A stretch of 64,000 bases of DNA from Daejeonella sp. (GTDB lineage Bacteria > Bacteroidota > Bacteroidia > Sphingobacteriales > Sphingobacteriaceae): positions 124,001 through 188,000 of the forward strand of contig NZ_JAUXXZ010000050.1 of NCBI RefSeq assembly GCF_030684675.1, given 5' to 3'. Every line of letters starts with the position of its first letter. The first letter of the stretch is position 1. A program made the position numbers and the translations under genes. This document shows positions 56,080 to 64,000 of this stretch, piece after piece. The notes under the pieces are model-generated. The model had not been told where the DNA came from. It ran no database searches and was given only the letters and a program-made list of their open reading frames with translations.

Positions 56080-57480
56080 TTATGATTTAAAGTAATTCTT
56101 AGCGTTAAAGTAACAAATATTCTGAACCATTTGCCCCAGCCATTGAATATCGTTTGGCAATTCCCCGCTTTCAACATCATTACCAATCAGATTACACAAA
56201 ATTCTTCTGAAATATTCATGCCTTGGATAGGACATAAAGCTCCTGGAATCGGTAATCATTCCAACAAAACGACTTAACAGGCCCATACTTGAAAGTGCGT
56301 TAATCTGATTGACCATCCCGAACTTCTGATCCAGAAACCACCAGGCCGATCCGAACTGGATTTTACCAGGCACGGTTCCGTCATTAAAATTGCCCGCCAT
56401 GGTAGCAAACATCTCATTATCTGCAGGATTGAGATTGTAAATTATAGTTTTTGCAAGTCTGTTGGTAGAATCCAGCTTATTTAAAAATTTAGACATGCCT
56501 CGCGACTGTGAGAAATCGCCCATAGAGTCAAAGCCGGTATCGGGGCCAAGCTCTGTAAGTAACCTTGAATTATTGTTTCGGATAGCACCGAGATGATATT
56601 GCTGAACCCAGCCCTTTTCATGATCCCAATATGCCAGATTGAGCAGCATACAAGACTTAAACCTGAGAATTTCGATTGAACTCAGAGCCTCCTGATTGAG
56701 GATTTTGATAAATATTTGATCTATTTCAGCATCCGTATATTCTTCATAGCAGAGTTGCTCCAGGCCATGATCTGAAACCACGCAGCCATTCTTTGCAAAA
56801 TGATCATGCCGGCTCTTTAAGGCATACAAATACTGCTCGAATGTTTTAATCTCATGTCCGGAAACAGACGCTAGTTTATGTATATAAGTATGAAGTTCTG
56901 GTAAATTATCTGCATTCATCGCCTTATCTGGTCTGAATGAGGGCCTAACCACTACTGAAAAGCCATCGGCTTTGATCTTCTGATGGAACGAAAGATCGTC
57001 AAGCGGATCATCTGTTGTACCGATGCTCTCAACCTTCATTCTTTCGATCATCCGGCGAATTGAGAACTCAGGTGTCTGAAGTTTTGCACTGCATTCATCG
57101 TAAATCTTTCTTGCAGTTGCAGGAGAAAGAATTTCGTAAATATCAAAATAACGCTGCAATTCGAGATGAGTCCAGTGATAGAGCGGATTCCGGAAAGTAA
57201 AAGGCACCGTTTCTGCCCATTTTTCAAATTTTTCCCAGTCGCTGGCATTACCAGTGATATACTTTTCAGGGATACCATTGGCCCTCATGGCACGCCATTT
57301 ATAATGATCGCCATAGAGCCATATTTGAGTCAGATTTTCAAAATTTGAATCAGCAGCAATCTGGTCAGGGGGGAGATGACAATGGTAATCTATAATAGGT
57401 AAACCTGCGGCATAATCATGATAAAGACTTTGCGCAATTGTTGATTCAAGAAGGAAATCCCGGTTTAAAAATGCTTTCAT
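56080..57480 (-). CDS. uxaC: Uronate isomerase
   Basis: The product converts glucuronate to fructuronate and galacturonate to tagaturonate (amidohydrolase superfamily TIM barrel). It has 466 residues from ATG 57480 (MKAFLNRDFLLES); the upstream in-frame start at 57516 is less likely. Motifs are the metal site DYHCHLPP, GTTDDPLDDL, VVRPSFRPDK, and MITDSRSFMSYPRHEYFRRIL at the C-terminus. It is the first gene of the leftward operon and gives the cluster its identity. The next steps (uxaB/uxuB, uxaA/uxuA) are not in the window. Confidence 0.96.
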   Translation of the reverse strand: MKAFLNRDFLLESTIAQSLYHDYAAGLPIIDYHCHLPPDQIAADSNFENLTQIWLYGDHYKWRAMRANGIPEKYITGNASDWEKFEKWAETVPFTFRNPLYHWTHLELQRYFDIYEILSPATARKIYDECSAKLQTPEFSIRRMIERMKVESIGTTDDPLDDLSFHQKIKADGFSVVVRPSFRPDKAMNADNLPELHTYIHKLASVSGHEIKTFEQYLYALKSRHDHFAKNGCVVSDHGLEQLCYEEYTDAEIDQIFIKILNQEALSSIEILRFKSCMLLNLAYWDHEKGWVQQYHLGAIRNNNSRLLTELGPDTGFDSMGDFSQSRGMSKFLNKLDSTNRLAKTIIYNLNPADNEMFATMAGNFNDGTVPGKIQFGSAWWFLDQKFGMVNQINALSSMGLLSRFVGMITDSRSFMSYPRHEYFRRILCNLIGNDVESGELPNDIQWLGQMVQNICYFNAKNYFKS

Positions 57481-57550
57481 TTGCTTTATTAGACGAATGT
57501 ATGGTATTATCCCCAATTCATTCTAAAGCAATATCGTAAAATTTTATTGA

Positions 57551-57569
57551 TCCTGAACCCGATTCAGGA
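57551..57569. repeat. Short perfect hairpin in the gap between uxaC and crp
   Basis: tcctgaa and ttcagga (7-bp arms) flank a cccga loop. No T-run follows on either strand, so it is more likely a short dispersed palindrome than a terminator. The gap is 173 nt and holds no gene. Confidence 0.6.
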
Positions 57570-57653
57570 CAAGTTTAGAGATTCCAATTCGCCCGGCTCT
57601 TACAAGAATGGCAGTATTCGGCCAGGTCTTCAATTGAGGGGAAGTATGGCGAT

Positions 57654-58289
57654 TTAGCTGAACGAAGCAAGCAATTTAATCTCGTTGCGGTAAAGAATAA
57701 TTTTCTTGTCGTTTTCCAGCTGCTTCAGGAGCCGTGAAATCACCACACGGCTGGTCGCCAATTCATCTGCAATCAGTCCGTGGGATGCCTTAATCACACT
57801 TGAACCACTCAAACGCTGTTTCTCTTTCAGATATCCAATCAGACGTTCGTCGAGCTTGTGAAAAGCAATGCTTTCAATCGATTTTAACAGTTCAATAAAT
57901 CGCTCATTGAAGCTGCGCATGATATAGTTCTTCCAGCTTGGATAGGTACAAAGCCAGTCATCAAGCTTAACATGCGGAATCGCGATCAGCTCAACATTAT
58001 CCTCGGCAACGGCTTTGACCTCACTTTTTTTTGCTTCAAGGCAACAACTGTAAGCCATGGAACAACTCTCGTTGCTTGACAGATAATAAAGCAAAATCTC
58101 ATTTTCTTTCTCATCTAATCGATAAACCTTCATTGTCCCTTTCAGGACTATAGGCATCATCCTGACATATTTACCATAATCCATAATCAGATCACCTTCT
58201 TTAAAGGTTTGAAGGATCCCAAACTGCTGTATTTCCTGTATTAGCTGGGGTTCGAAAATACTCTTGAATATATCCAGATTTGCAATCAT
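57654..58289 (-). CDS. Crp/Fnr family transcriptional regulator
   Basis: The product has 211 residues. A cyclic-nucleotide-binding-like sensor domain spans about 1-125, with a C-terminal Crp winged helix: SHGLIADELATSRVVISRLLKQLE. The sensor holds three cysteines, C76, C82 and C83, in ESCSMAYSCC, a spacing common in Bacteroidota Crp proteins found beside sulfur genes. A role in sensing sulfide, sulfane sulfur or redox is plausible but only inferred. Its ATG overlaps the stop of the porin gene (TAATG at 58289), so the two are translationally coupled. It closes the leftward sulfur operon. Confidence 0.88.
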   Translation of the reverse strand: MIANLDIFKSIFEPQLIQEIQQFGILQTFKEGDLIMDYGKYVRMMPIVLKGTMKVYRLDEKENEILLYYLSSNESCSMAYSCCLEAKKSEVKAVAEDNVELIAIPHVKLDDWLCTYPSWKNYIMRSFNERFIELLKSIESIAFHKLDERLIGYLKEKQRLSGSSVIKASHGLIADELATSRVVISRLLKQLENDKKIILYRNEIKLLASFS

Positions 58290-59725
58290 TAAAAATGAAA
58301 GTTTAGAACAAAGTTAGACTGTACCATATTTACTTTATTGATAATTAGTCCGCTGTTGCCATAGGTTTCACCATTATTTAATTTGGCAACGAGCAGGAGC
58401 TGAGCTTCAAGCCCCTTTAAAGTATTTGTAAAGGTATATCTAATATCCGTATTTATCTGTGTATATGAAGGCATTCCATACTTATTCAGTGCATAATTCT
58501 TTGTATCAGGCAAATGATAATAGCCGGCTGCAACAGAAGTTTTGAACCCCGATTTTGGGAAGCTATAATTCACTTTAGCCATTACTGCATCCAGATCTCC
58601 GAATCCTTCATTTCGTTCGCGCGGTAGAAAAGTAAAGAATGGATCTCTACCCCATTCCCGTGGGACTAAATAACGCCCCTGAGCTGTGATACGGTTATAG
58701 TTTAGAGAAGTCTCCAATCCCTTATTTTTCCAGGCTAACTTTGCTCCGAAACTCAATGAATTTGCTCCTTTTGAAAAATATGTTTCCGATTGATTTATAT
58801 TACCCCCATTATTTATAGCATCCTGTTTAATAGCCTGTGCCGAAGCTATCAGACTTGAATTTCCTTTGAGAGGAAAAGAGATGTCGGTTTGTAACATAGC
58901 CGTGTTAAATACATTCTCTGTGAGCATATTCCAAGCCTGAAGCTTTGCCCTTTTGTTTATTGCCGTAGTCACACCTAATAATGCTACACCCTTACTATGT
59001 ATTTGTCCGCTGTAAAGTGATGGAGTGCCATCAGGATTCAGACCGGCAGAATAAATACCGATTGTTTCTCCTACGCCAAACCATTTGGTAGTACTTCTTG
59101 GAGAAATACTGTATAACCAACCTGCTTCAATTTTAGTTCCTTTAATTTCATTTATCTCTGCCCATAGCCCCTCCACTCCTGTTGGGCGCATCCGGCCGTC
59201 CTGAAGATTAATAAATGGAGTGTTCAGCAACTGACGACCAAAAATCAGGGAAGATTTCTTATAATTATATTTCAGGTAAAGTTCTTCTAAACGATCTATA
59301 TCTTTCTTATTAGATGGATCCTCCAGATCAAAAAGACCAATTTCATAACGATTATACTGCCCGCTTTGCGGATCAGGAATCGTCATGTCTGAAGAACCAA
59401 TATTGAAAATATAAAAGCCGCTGATCCCGAACTGTAAATTATGAAATTCTGCAGTTTCGAACCGTAAGCCCCCACCGGCTGCATTTGCATAATAATCAGT
59501 TAAATCTTTTTCATTCAGGGTTATCATATTGAAATATCTGAAATGACCCTGCACACTTCCATTTTTGAAAGCACCTAATAGGGACTTGCTGTCTGCAGAG
59601 TCCTTCCCCTTGCCTTTATACATTTCAGGACGCTCAGAAACTTCCTGATGCTGGGCTAAAACAGCAATTGGAATCAGGAAAAATAAGAGCAAAGGGATTC
59701 TATATATGAAATTTTTCATATTCAA
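58289..59725 (-). CDS. OprD-like outer-membrane porin
   Basis: The product has 478 residues with a signal peptide (about 1-24, ending VLAQ). The mature chain has many alternating amphipathic strands and ends in a phenylalanine-rich strand (SNFVLNFHF) for outer-membrane insertion. The pattern FKNGSVQGHFRYFNM and LIFGRQLLNTPFINLQDGRM matches the OprD family. It probably lets small anions or other nutrients pass. Being in the same run as SoxB-like and cytochrome genes, a role in thiosulfate entry is an inference. It is translationally coupled to the Crp gene. Confidence 0.8.
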   Translation of the reverse strand: MNMKNFIYRIPLLLFFLIPIAVLAQHQEVSERPEMYKGKGKDSADSKSLLGAFKNGSVQGHFRYFNMITLNEKDLTDYYANAAGGGLRFETAEFHNLQFGISGFYIFNIGSSDMTIPDPQSGQYNRYEIGLFDLEDPSNKKDIDRLEELYLKYNYKKSSLIFGRQLLNTPFINLQDGRMRPTGVEGLWAEINEIKGTKIEAGWLYSISPRSTTKWFGVGETIGIYSAGLNPDGTPSLYSGQIHSKGVALLGVTTAINKRAKLQAWNMLTENVFNTAMLQTDISFPLKGNSSLIASAQAIKQDAINNGGNINQSETYFSKGANSLSFGAKLAWKNKGLETSLNYNRITAQGRYLVPREWGRDPFFTFLPRERNEGFGDLDAVMAKVNYSFPKSGFKTSVAAGYYHLPDTKNYALNKYGMPSYTQINTDIRYTFTNTLKGLEAQLLLVAKLNNGETYGNSGLIINKVNMVQSNFVLNFHF

Positions 59726-59755
59726 AATGTTAAAATAAGATGATTTAAAAGAGTT

Positions 59756-60190
59756 TTAGAGTTTGATATAGCTCCAGCCTTCCTGCTGTTTTTTAGCTAT
59801 TTCCAGCACTCCGGAAATAACAGTCCCTGCACCGGAAACTAACTGGTCGGGTGTAATTTTTCTTTTTTTCATTGCAAACTCACAGGCAACAAAACTGACT
59901 CCCTTATCGGCATAAGCTTTGATCTCCTTTTGAACAACTGACGTACTTTTTACCAGCATTTCTAATCCGCCACCATGGCAAACTACCTCTACCTGTATAT
60001 CAGGTGCCACTCCAAAATAGTTCTTCAATTGAGACATCAGGGTTTGATGAATAACCGTGTCGGCTGAAGTAAGCTGGAATACAATCTTAAGTCCTTTATA
60101 GGCATCGGCACGTGGATCCTTAGAAACACTCTGAGCATTGATACTATTTGAGAATGCAAATAACACAAGGATAAAAAGGAGTTTTTTCAT
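59756..60190 (-). CDS. Exported DsrE-family protein
   Basis: The product has 144 residues with a signal peptide (1-20, ending NAQ). DsrE/TusD-like alpha/beta fold: LKIVFQLTSADTVIHQTLM, EVVCHGGGLEML with Cys71, and VACEFAMKKRKI with Cys103. Conserved cysteines in DsrE proteins carry sulfane sulfur, here in the periplasm and not the cytoplasm. It would pass or bind sulfur between the SoxB-like protein and the cytochrome or transporter (inference). It lies 31 nt upstream of the porin gene. Confidence 0.85.
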   Translation of the reverse strand: MKKLLFILVLFAFSNSINAQSVSKDPRADAYKGLKIVFQLTSADTVIHQTLMSQLKNYFGVAPDIQVEVVCHGGGLEMLVKSTSVVQKEIKAYADKGVSFVACEFAMKKRKITPDQLVSGAGTVISGVLEIAKKQQEGWSYIKL

Positions 60191-60318
60191 TTTTATATTT
60201 TTGTTTTTTAATGGCTATGAAGCTTGCATGAGCTTATATTCATGTCGTTTTGTGAGTGATACGCTCATGCAGGTTTCATTTGTTTGAAATTAATATATTT
60301 TCTTAAATATTAAATTTA

Positions 60319-62007
60319 TTAACGAAACTGATAATCAACTCCAGTAACCTGAGTCAAAAGTGTTTGAGAGGCATCTAAAGCCTTTGCAGACATTGGCGGA
60401 CTTGGAGTTACCGGTGAATTTACACTTAAATATTCTTTTAAAACAGAGTGTAAGGTAAATGCGGTATTCATCGGGTTGACAACGCCCCTCATCCTGCAGA
60501 GCATATCTTCAGGATCTCCTTCACGTTCACATGCACAAATCCTATAAGTCTTAGCCAAATCTAGTGGCATACCGTTAACCTCCACATCTTTAACTCTCCG
60601 ACCATTCTCCTCAAAAGCCATAAAGCTAATTTTCATGCCTTTGAACTTGATTACCCAACCGCCAAGCCGCTGTGAAGCATCTTTGGCAAAAACATTATTT
60701 AGTTCTTTTTCAAGCCAGTCGAAAATTTGTTTACCCGTAACAGAACCTGTTCGGACCACACTATCCACTGGGAGCATGTCAAAAATATATCCATTTGTAA
60801 TTGGGATATTCCCCGTTTTATCAGGACTGGCATTCGGCGGACAGAATCTAAAACCGTTGGATAAAACAATATCAGCTTCTTTAATTTTCCACTTTAAGGC
60901 ATCCAGAATCAAAGTATCTATTGTGTTTTCAATTACAAAATAACGATATAGTGGTAAAGTACTATAGCCGGCAATATGATTGATATCGTTCTCGAAAGGC
61001 TGTTCATGAATATCTATCAGTTTAGAAATCTCCTTATCAGCTTTATATTTTTTTGAATCAATTTCAACCAGCGAATAGGTGTCCTGAATAACCTTTCCAT
61101 CCTTTATCCGGAGCTCAAGTTTTCCAACAAAAGAACCAAAAGCTCCCGGTTCAACTACCTTTGAATAGCGACACTGAATCGGTTTTCTTACCCTTTCATG
61201 CGTATCGCCACCGAGAATATAATCAACACCCTCACATTCAGGCAGATTAGCCAAATGAATCTGTTGGGATAATCCAAGATGAGAAAGCAATAAAACATAG
61301 GCACATTGCTCCTGGTTACGTAAAACATCTATGTAGTGAGCCAGATTTTCTTCAGGTTTGGTATAGATAATTCCTTTACTGTAACCTGGCGACTGACGGA
61401 TAGGAACCAGGGGATCAGTATATCCGAGGAAGCCAATTTTTACACCTCCTACGTTCCATACATGATAGGGCTGAAAAATCAATTCACCCCTTTTACCATT
61501 CCCAAGATCATGATACATATTGGCACAAACTTTCGGTGCATTTAATGCCCCCAATAAAGTCTGCATGGCCTTTTTGTGATAAATTACCTCCCAGTTACCC
61601 GGCAAATAAAGGTCGTAACCCAGTTCATTTAAGACCGGAACCATTGCTTTCCCAGTGGTTTTTACAGATAGTTCACTACCCTGAAACATATCTCCGGTAT
61701 CAATAATAAAGGTATTTGGATTCCTTTTCTTCTCTTTTCTAAGGTATGTTGCCAGATTAGCATAACCTCCTGTCTTCCGAAATACAGCCTGCTCATTTTC
61801 CCAGAAAAGTTCATCATGCGGATGAACCTGACAATGCACATCGGTAGTTTGCAATATTGAAAGGGTAAATTCACCATCCTTTTCTGCAAGTGCAAGACTC
61901 CCTGAAGCCTCGTTTGCAATCGCAAAAAGAGGATTCGCAGAAACCAGAGCAGCACCGGCACTCATCGCACCCACTTTTCTTAAAAAGCCCCTCCTGTTAT
62001 TTTCCAT
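60319..62007 (-). CDS. SoxB-like thiosulfohydrolase/metallophosphatase
   Basis: The product has 562 residues. The Tat signal is NRRGFLRKVGAMSAGAAL. The calcineurin-like metal site shows D56 and H58 (TTDVHCQVHPHDEL), D106 (GDMFQGSE), N138 (GNWEVIY), H243 (LSHLGLS) and H270; a 5'-nucleotidase-type C-terminal domain follows. The HDELFWEN and GNWE contexts fit SoxB, which hydrolyses sulfate from sulfur-charged SoxY in the periplasm. The usual GGHTH is GGDTH (Asp268), so one metal ligand is changed. No soxYZ lies in the window, so a SoxB-like phosphatase is an alternative. Confidence 0.8.
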   Translation of the reverse strand: MENNRRGFLRKVGAMSAGAALVSANPLFAIANEASGSLALAEKDGEFTLSILQTTDVHCQVHPHDELFWENEQAVFRKTGGYANLATYLRKEKKRNPNTFIIDTGDMFQGSELSVKTTGKAMVPVLNELGYDLYLPGNWEVIYHKKAMQTLLGALNAPKVCANMYHDLGNGKRGELIFQPYHVWNVGGVKIGFLGYTDPLVPIRQSPGYSKGIIYTKPEENLAHYIDVLRNQEQCAYVLLLSHLGLSQQIHLANLPECEGVDYILGGDTHERVRKPIQCRYSKVVEPGAFGSFVGKLELRIKDGKVIQDTYSLVEIDSKKYKADKEISKLIDIHEQPFENDINHIAGYSTLPLYRYFVIENTIDTLILDALKWKIKEADIVLSNGFRFCPPNASPDKTGNIPITNGYIFDMLPVDSVVRTGSVTGKQIFDWLEKELNNVFAKDASQRLGGWVIKFKGMKISFMAFEENGRRVKDVEVNGMPLDLAKTYRICACEREGDPEDMLCRMRGVVNPMNTAFTLHSVLKEYLSVNSPVTPSPPMSAKALDASQTLLTQVTGVDYQFR

Positions 62008-62038
62008 ATTACTTGATTCGGGAATTCTAATTTTAGTT

Positions 62039-63127
62039 TTAAATTTTAGCGGCTGAATTCTTTTTTACAGATTCTGCACTCTTCTTTTGTTCTTCCGCTA
62101 TGGGTTTAAAGGGTCCTAACTTATGTTGTTCTTCAGTAAACTTGTCTGAATAAGGACCAAAAGGATGATCTATCGGCTTTTTTGATTTATCTGGCCAATC
62201 TGTTGGAACGTTAATGTGTGGACGTGGTTGTGAATTAATATAGGCAGCAACATCCCAGGCTTCTTCATCACTCAATATCGGGTTTTCATAAGTAGCACCT
62301 TGCGGCATATTATCCCTCACATATTTGGCAAAGTTTGAAATGCGGTACAAACCTGCACCATCATTATAACTGTTCTTACCCCAAAGTGGAGGGAAAGCAT
62401 ACTCTGTTTTATCAGAGTTCAAAAATCCTGCACCATCAGACTGGTGGCAGCTCTGACATTTTGAAGTATAAACTGCCTTTCCCTTATTCGGATCGGCAGC
62501 CCTGTCAAGATATGCCAGGTCTCTGAAACCAGAGCCAGCAGCCTTTTCACCCTTCTTCACATTGGTGCCGAGAAAATTAAGGTAGGCAACAATAGCCTTC
62601 ATTTCTTTACTTTCTGTATCTAATGCCGAACCGTTTAAACTCCTCTCAAAGCAGTCATTAACACGTTTTTCAACACTTTCCTCTGTTCCGCTCCTTGCCC
62701 TGAACTTTGGATATAATGAGGCTACAGAACCATAGTTATTAGCAAATACCGCTGTCCCAGCCTTCAAATGACAGTTCTGGCAATTCATCCCATTACTGAT
62801 CTGCATTACAGAACCATTTGGCCCCAGATATTGAGCTGTATGAGCAATAAGCTCCTTTCCGTACTCAACCTCCGATTTTTGTTGAGCATCAGTGATCGTG
62901 CTGACATCTGGTGCAATCCAAAATTCCTGAACCACTGATTTTACTTCGGCGACAACAGACGCTGCATCCTCAAGCTTAACTTTTGGTCTTTTTGGCAAAT
63001 TGATCAGATAATAGCCCAATGGGAGGGCAACTATTATAACAACCAATAGTACCATTAAGTTAATCAGCTTTCTTATAACTGAAAGCAGATCCTTAGTTAC
63101 ATCGCCATCATCATGCTTCTTAGACAT
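62039..63127 (-). CDS. Membrane-anchored diheme cytochrome c, TsdA-like thiosulfate dehydrogenase
   Basis: The product has 362 residues. One N-terminal membrane segment spans about 22-44. Heme sites are CQNCH (C116-H120) and CQSCH (C224-H228). The surrounding motifs YLGPNGSVMQISNGMN, KFRARSG, RVNDCFERSLNG, RAADPNKGKAVY and YNDGAGLYRISNFA are those of TsdA-type enzymes. C159 in NDCFERS lies where TsdA has its unusual heme Cys ligand. The enzyme would oxidise two thiosulfates to tetrathionate or work as an electron acceptor for sulfur oxidation. It is encoded between the YeeE halves and SoxB-like gene. Confidence 0.87.
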   Translation of the reverse strand: MSKKHDDGDVTKDLLSVIRKLINLMVLLVVIIVALPLGYYLINLPKRPKVKLEDAASVVAEVKSVVQEFWIAPDVSTITDAQQKSEVEYGKELIAHTAQYLGPNGSVMQISNGMNCQNCHLKAGTAVFANNYGSVASLYPKFRARSGTEESVEKRVNDCFERSLNGSALDTESKEMKAIVAYLNFLGTNVKKGEKAAGSGFRDLAYLDRAADPNKGKAVYTSKCQSCHQSDGAGFLNSDKTEYAFPPLWGKNSYNDGAGLYRISNFAKYVRDNMPQGATYENPILSDEEAWDVAAYINSQPRPHINVPTDWPDKSKKPIDHPFGPYSDKFTEEQHKLGPFKPIAEEQKKSAESVKKNSAAKI

Positions 63128-63138
63128 AAGCCTTATTT

Positions 63139-63552
63139 TTAGTGAGGTAATTTATTCTTGATTAGTCCGTACAGGTAAGTTCCAACTATAGCAAAGAAAA
63201 ACACGATTGCCATAGCCCAATAACCATAACCGATATTCACTATCATTGGTCCCGGACAAGCACCGCTCAAAGCCCAGCCGAGTCCGAAGATCGAACCCCC
63301 AATAAGGTAACGTACAACAGATTTTTCTTTCGGATTAAACATAATCGGGTTGCCATGATAATCTCTCATACGAAACCTTTTGATTAAAGCTACACCCGCT
63401 ACACCCAGGGTAACTGCAGTTCCAATAATTCCGTACATATGAAAAGCCTGAAAGCGGAACATTTCCTGAATCCTGTACCAGGAAACTGCCTCAGATTTCG
63501 TCATCACGATACCGAAAACTATACCCAGCAATAAAAATTTTATAAACTTCAT
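63139..63552 (-). CDS. YeeE/YedE family transporter, half protein (DUF6691-like)
   Basis: The product has 137 residues with four membrane segments. The signature SGACPGP near residue 98 contains the conserved Cys of YeeE/YedE thiosulfate/sulfur transporters. The GIIGTAVTLGVAGVAL and WALSGACPGPMIVNIGYGY segments are typical. It is one half of a transporter normally found as two small adjacent genes; the other half is at 63556. It lies 11 nt upstream of the cytochrome gene in the same operon. Confidence 0.9.
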   Translation of the reverse strand: MKFIKFLLLGIVFGIVMTKSEAVSWYRIQEMFRFQAFHMYGIIGTAVTLGVAGVALIKRFRMRDYHGNPIMFNPKEKSVVRYLIGGSIFGLGWALSGACPGPMIVNIGYGYWAMAIVFFFAIVGTYLYGLIKNKLPH

Positions 63553-63555
63553 ATC

Positions 63556-64000
63556 TTAAAATATTAAAGGAAGAAATAAATAGGTCATCAGTAAACCCCC
63601 GATAAAAAAGCCCATTACTGCTATCAATGATGGAACCTGAAGATCTGATAAACCGCTGATGGCGTGTCCGGAAGTACATCCCCCGGCATAGCGGGATCCA
63701 AATCCTACCATTAAACCTCCAAAAGCCAGAAGAAGGAATCCTTTAATGGATAAAACTGCATCAAGTCCAAAAAGTTCGGCAGGTTGCAGGGATTCAGGAG
63801 CAGCAATTCCCAGTTTGGATAAATCCTGAATTGTTGCCTCAGAAATCAGAACAGGAGCATCCGTAGACAGGAATTCTCTGGCGATGAAACCACCTAAAAT
63901 TGCTCCTACAAGAAATACCAGATTCCATATTTGTGCTTTCCAGTTGAAATCAAAAAATTTAGCTGATTTGCCCAGACCTGCAGCTGCACAGATCGTTCTT
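63556..64000 (-). CDS. YeeE/YedE family transporter, second half (runs off the right edge)
   Basis: The frame is open to the window edge, so the start is outside; 147 codons plus the stop (63556-63558) are visible. Translation shows membrane segments and the signature GFGSRYAGGCTSGHAISG, which holds the conserved Cys of YeeE/YedE proteins. It ends 3 nt before the downstream half-gene. Together they form a complete sulfur-compound channel for thiosulfate uptake. Confidence 0.88.
   Translation of the reverse strand, partial: RTICAAAGLGKSAKFFDFNWKAQIWNLVFLVGAILGGFIAREFLSTDAPVLISEATIQDLSKLGIAAPESLQPAELFGLDAVLSIKGFLLLAFGGLMVGFGSRYAGGCTSGHAISGLSDLQVPSLIAVMGFFIGGLLMTYLFLPLIF

Noticed and set aside
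62039-63127. SoxA or SoxX call for the diheme cytochrome
   Set aside because: The spacing and surrounding motifs (GPNGSVMQISNGMN, RAADPNKGK) fit TsdA-type proteins better, and it has an N-terminal membrane anchor.

Overview
This 64 kb window comes from a chromosome of a Bacteroidota bacterium, most likely of the Sphingobacteriia (Pedobacter-like) branch. The support is a PorP/SprF-type outer-membrane protein, a TonB-plug protein without a barrel, promoters of the TAnnTTTG type in place of Shine-Dalgarno signals, a SerB-SerA fusion, CE15, XylAB and ExuT/UxaC sugar genes, and many class-typical families such as DUF3810, DUF2490 and CvfB. I saw no tRNA, rRNA, CRISPR array or prophage.

Layout. 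1-3.8 kb: the end of galK, palindromic repeats, a cysteine-synthase gene, and a small toxin-antitoxin/restriction patch (HigBA, a MazE-like tail, Mrr). 3.8-10 kb: xylose and glucuronoxylan functions (xylA, a CE15 glucuronoyl esterase, xylB). An IS110-family element is inserted here inside a 115-bp tandem array of palindromic repeats. 10-15 kb: an arginase-fold protein with altered metal ligands, an SDR, the SerB-SerA fusion and ilvE. 15-25 kb: an AsmA-like protein and the housekeeping run miaB, sigma-54 activator, lptE, TPR-like protein, secG, groES, groEL. 24.8-33.8 kb: a repeat-rich orphan sensor-like protein, lipB, a phosphopantetheinyl transferase, dcd, a plug protein, an auxiliary beta-oxidation pair, ridA, clpS and porP. 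34-48 kb: mixed cell-envelope and enzyme genes, a REP/RAYT unit, a radical SAM protein and a decayed PAS histidine kinase. 48-57.5 kb: a seven-gene leftward uronate cluster (uxaC, two ExuT-type transporters, three Tat-exported Gfo/Idh/MocA oxidoreductases and one lipoprotein Gfo oxidoreductase). 57.6-64 kb: a leftward sulfur cluster (YeeE/YedE halves, TsdA-like diheme cytochrome c, SoxB-like protein, DsrE-like protein, porin, Crp/Fnr regulator) that runs off the right edge.

How the genes fit together. CE15 would cleave the glucuronoyl ester of lignin-bound xylan. XylA and XylB feed xylose into the pentose phosphate pathway, and the uxaC cluster handles uronates, so the window leans towards plant cell-wall sugars. 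The right-hand cluster looks built for uptake and periplasmic oxidation of thiosulfate.

The most interesting non-genic signals are two. The first is the exact insertion of the IS110 element into a palindromic repeat: its 229-nt 5' noncoding end carries short matches to both the target and the element's own right end, each ending in the inferred AG core, which is what a bridge RNA would look like. The second is a RAYT transposase gene bracketed by inverted copies of a second palindrome, with a solitary copy of that palindrome 37 kb away.
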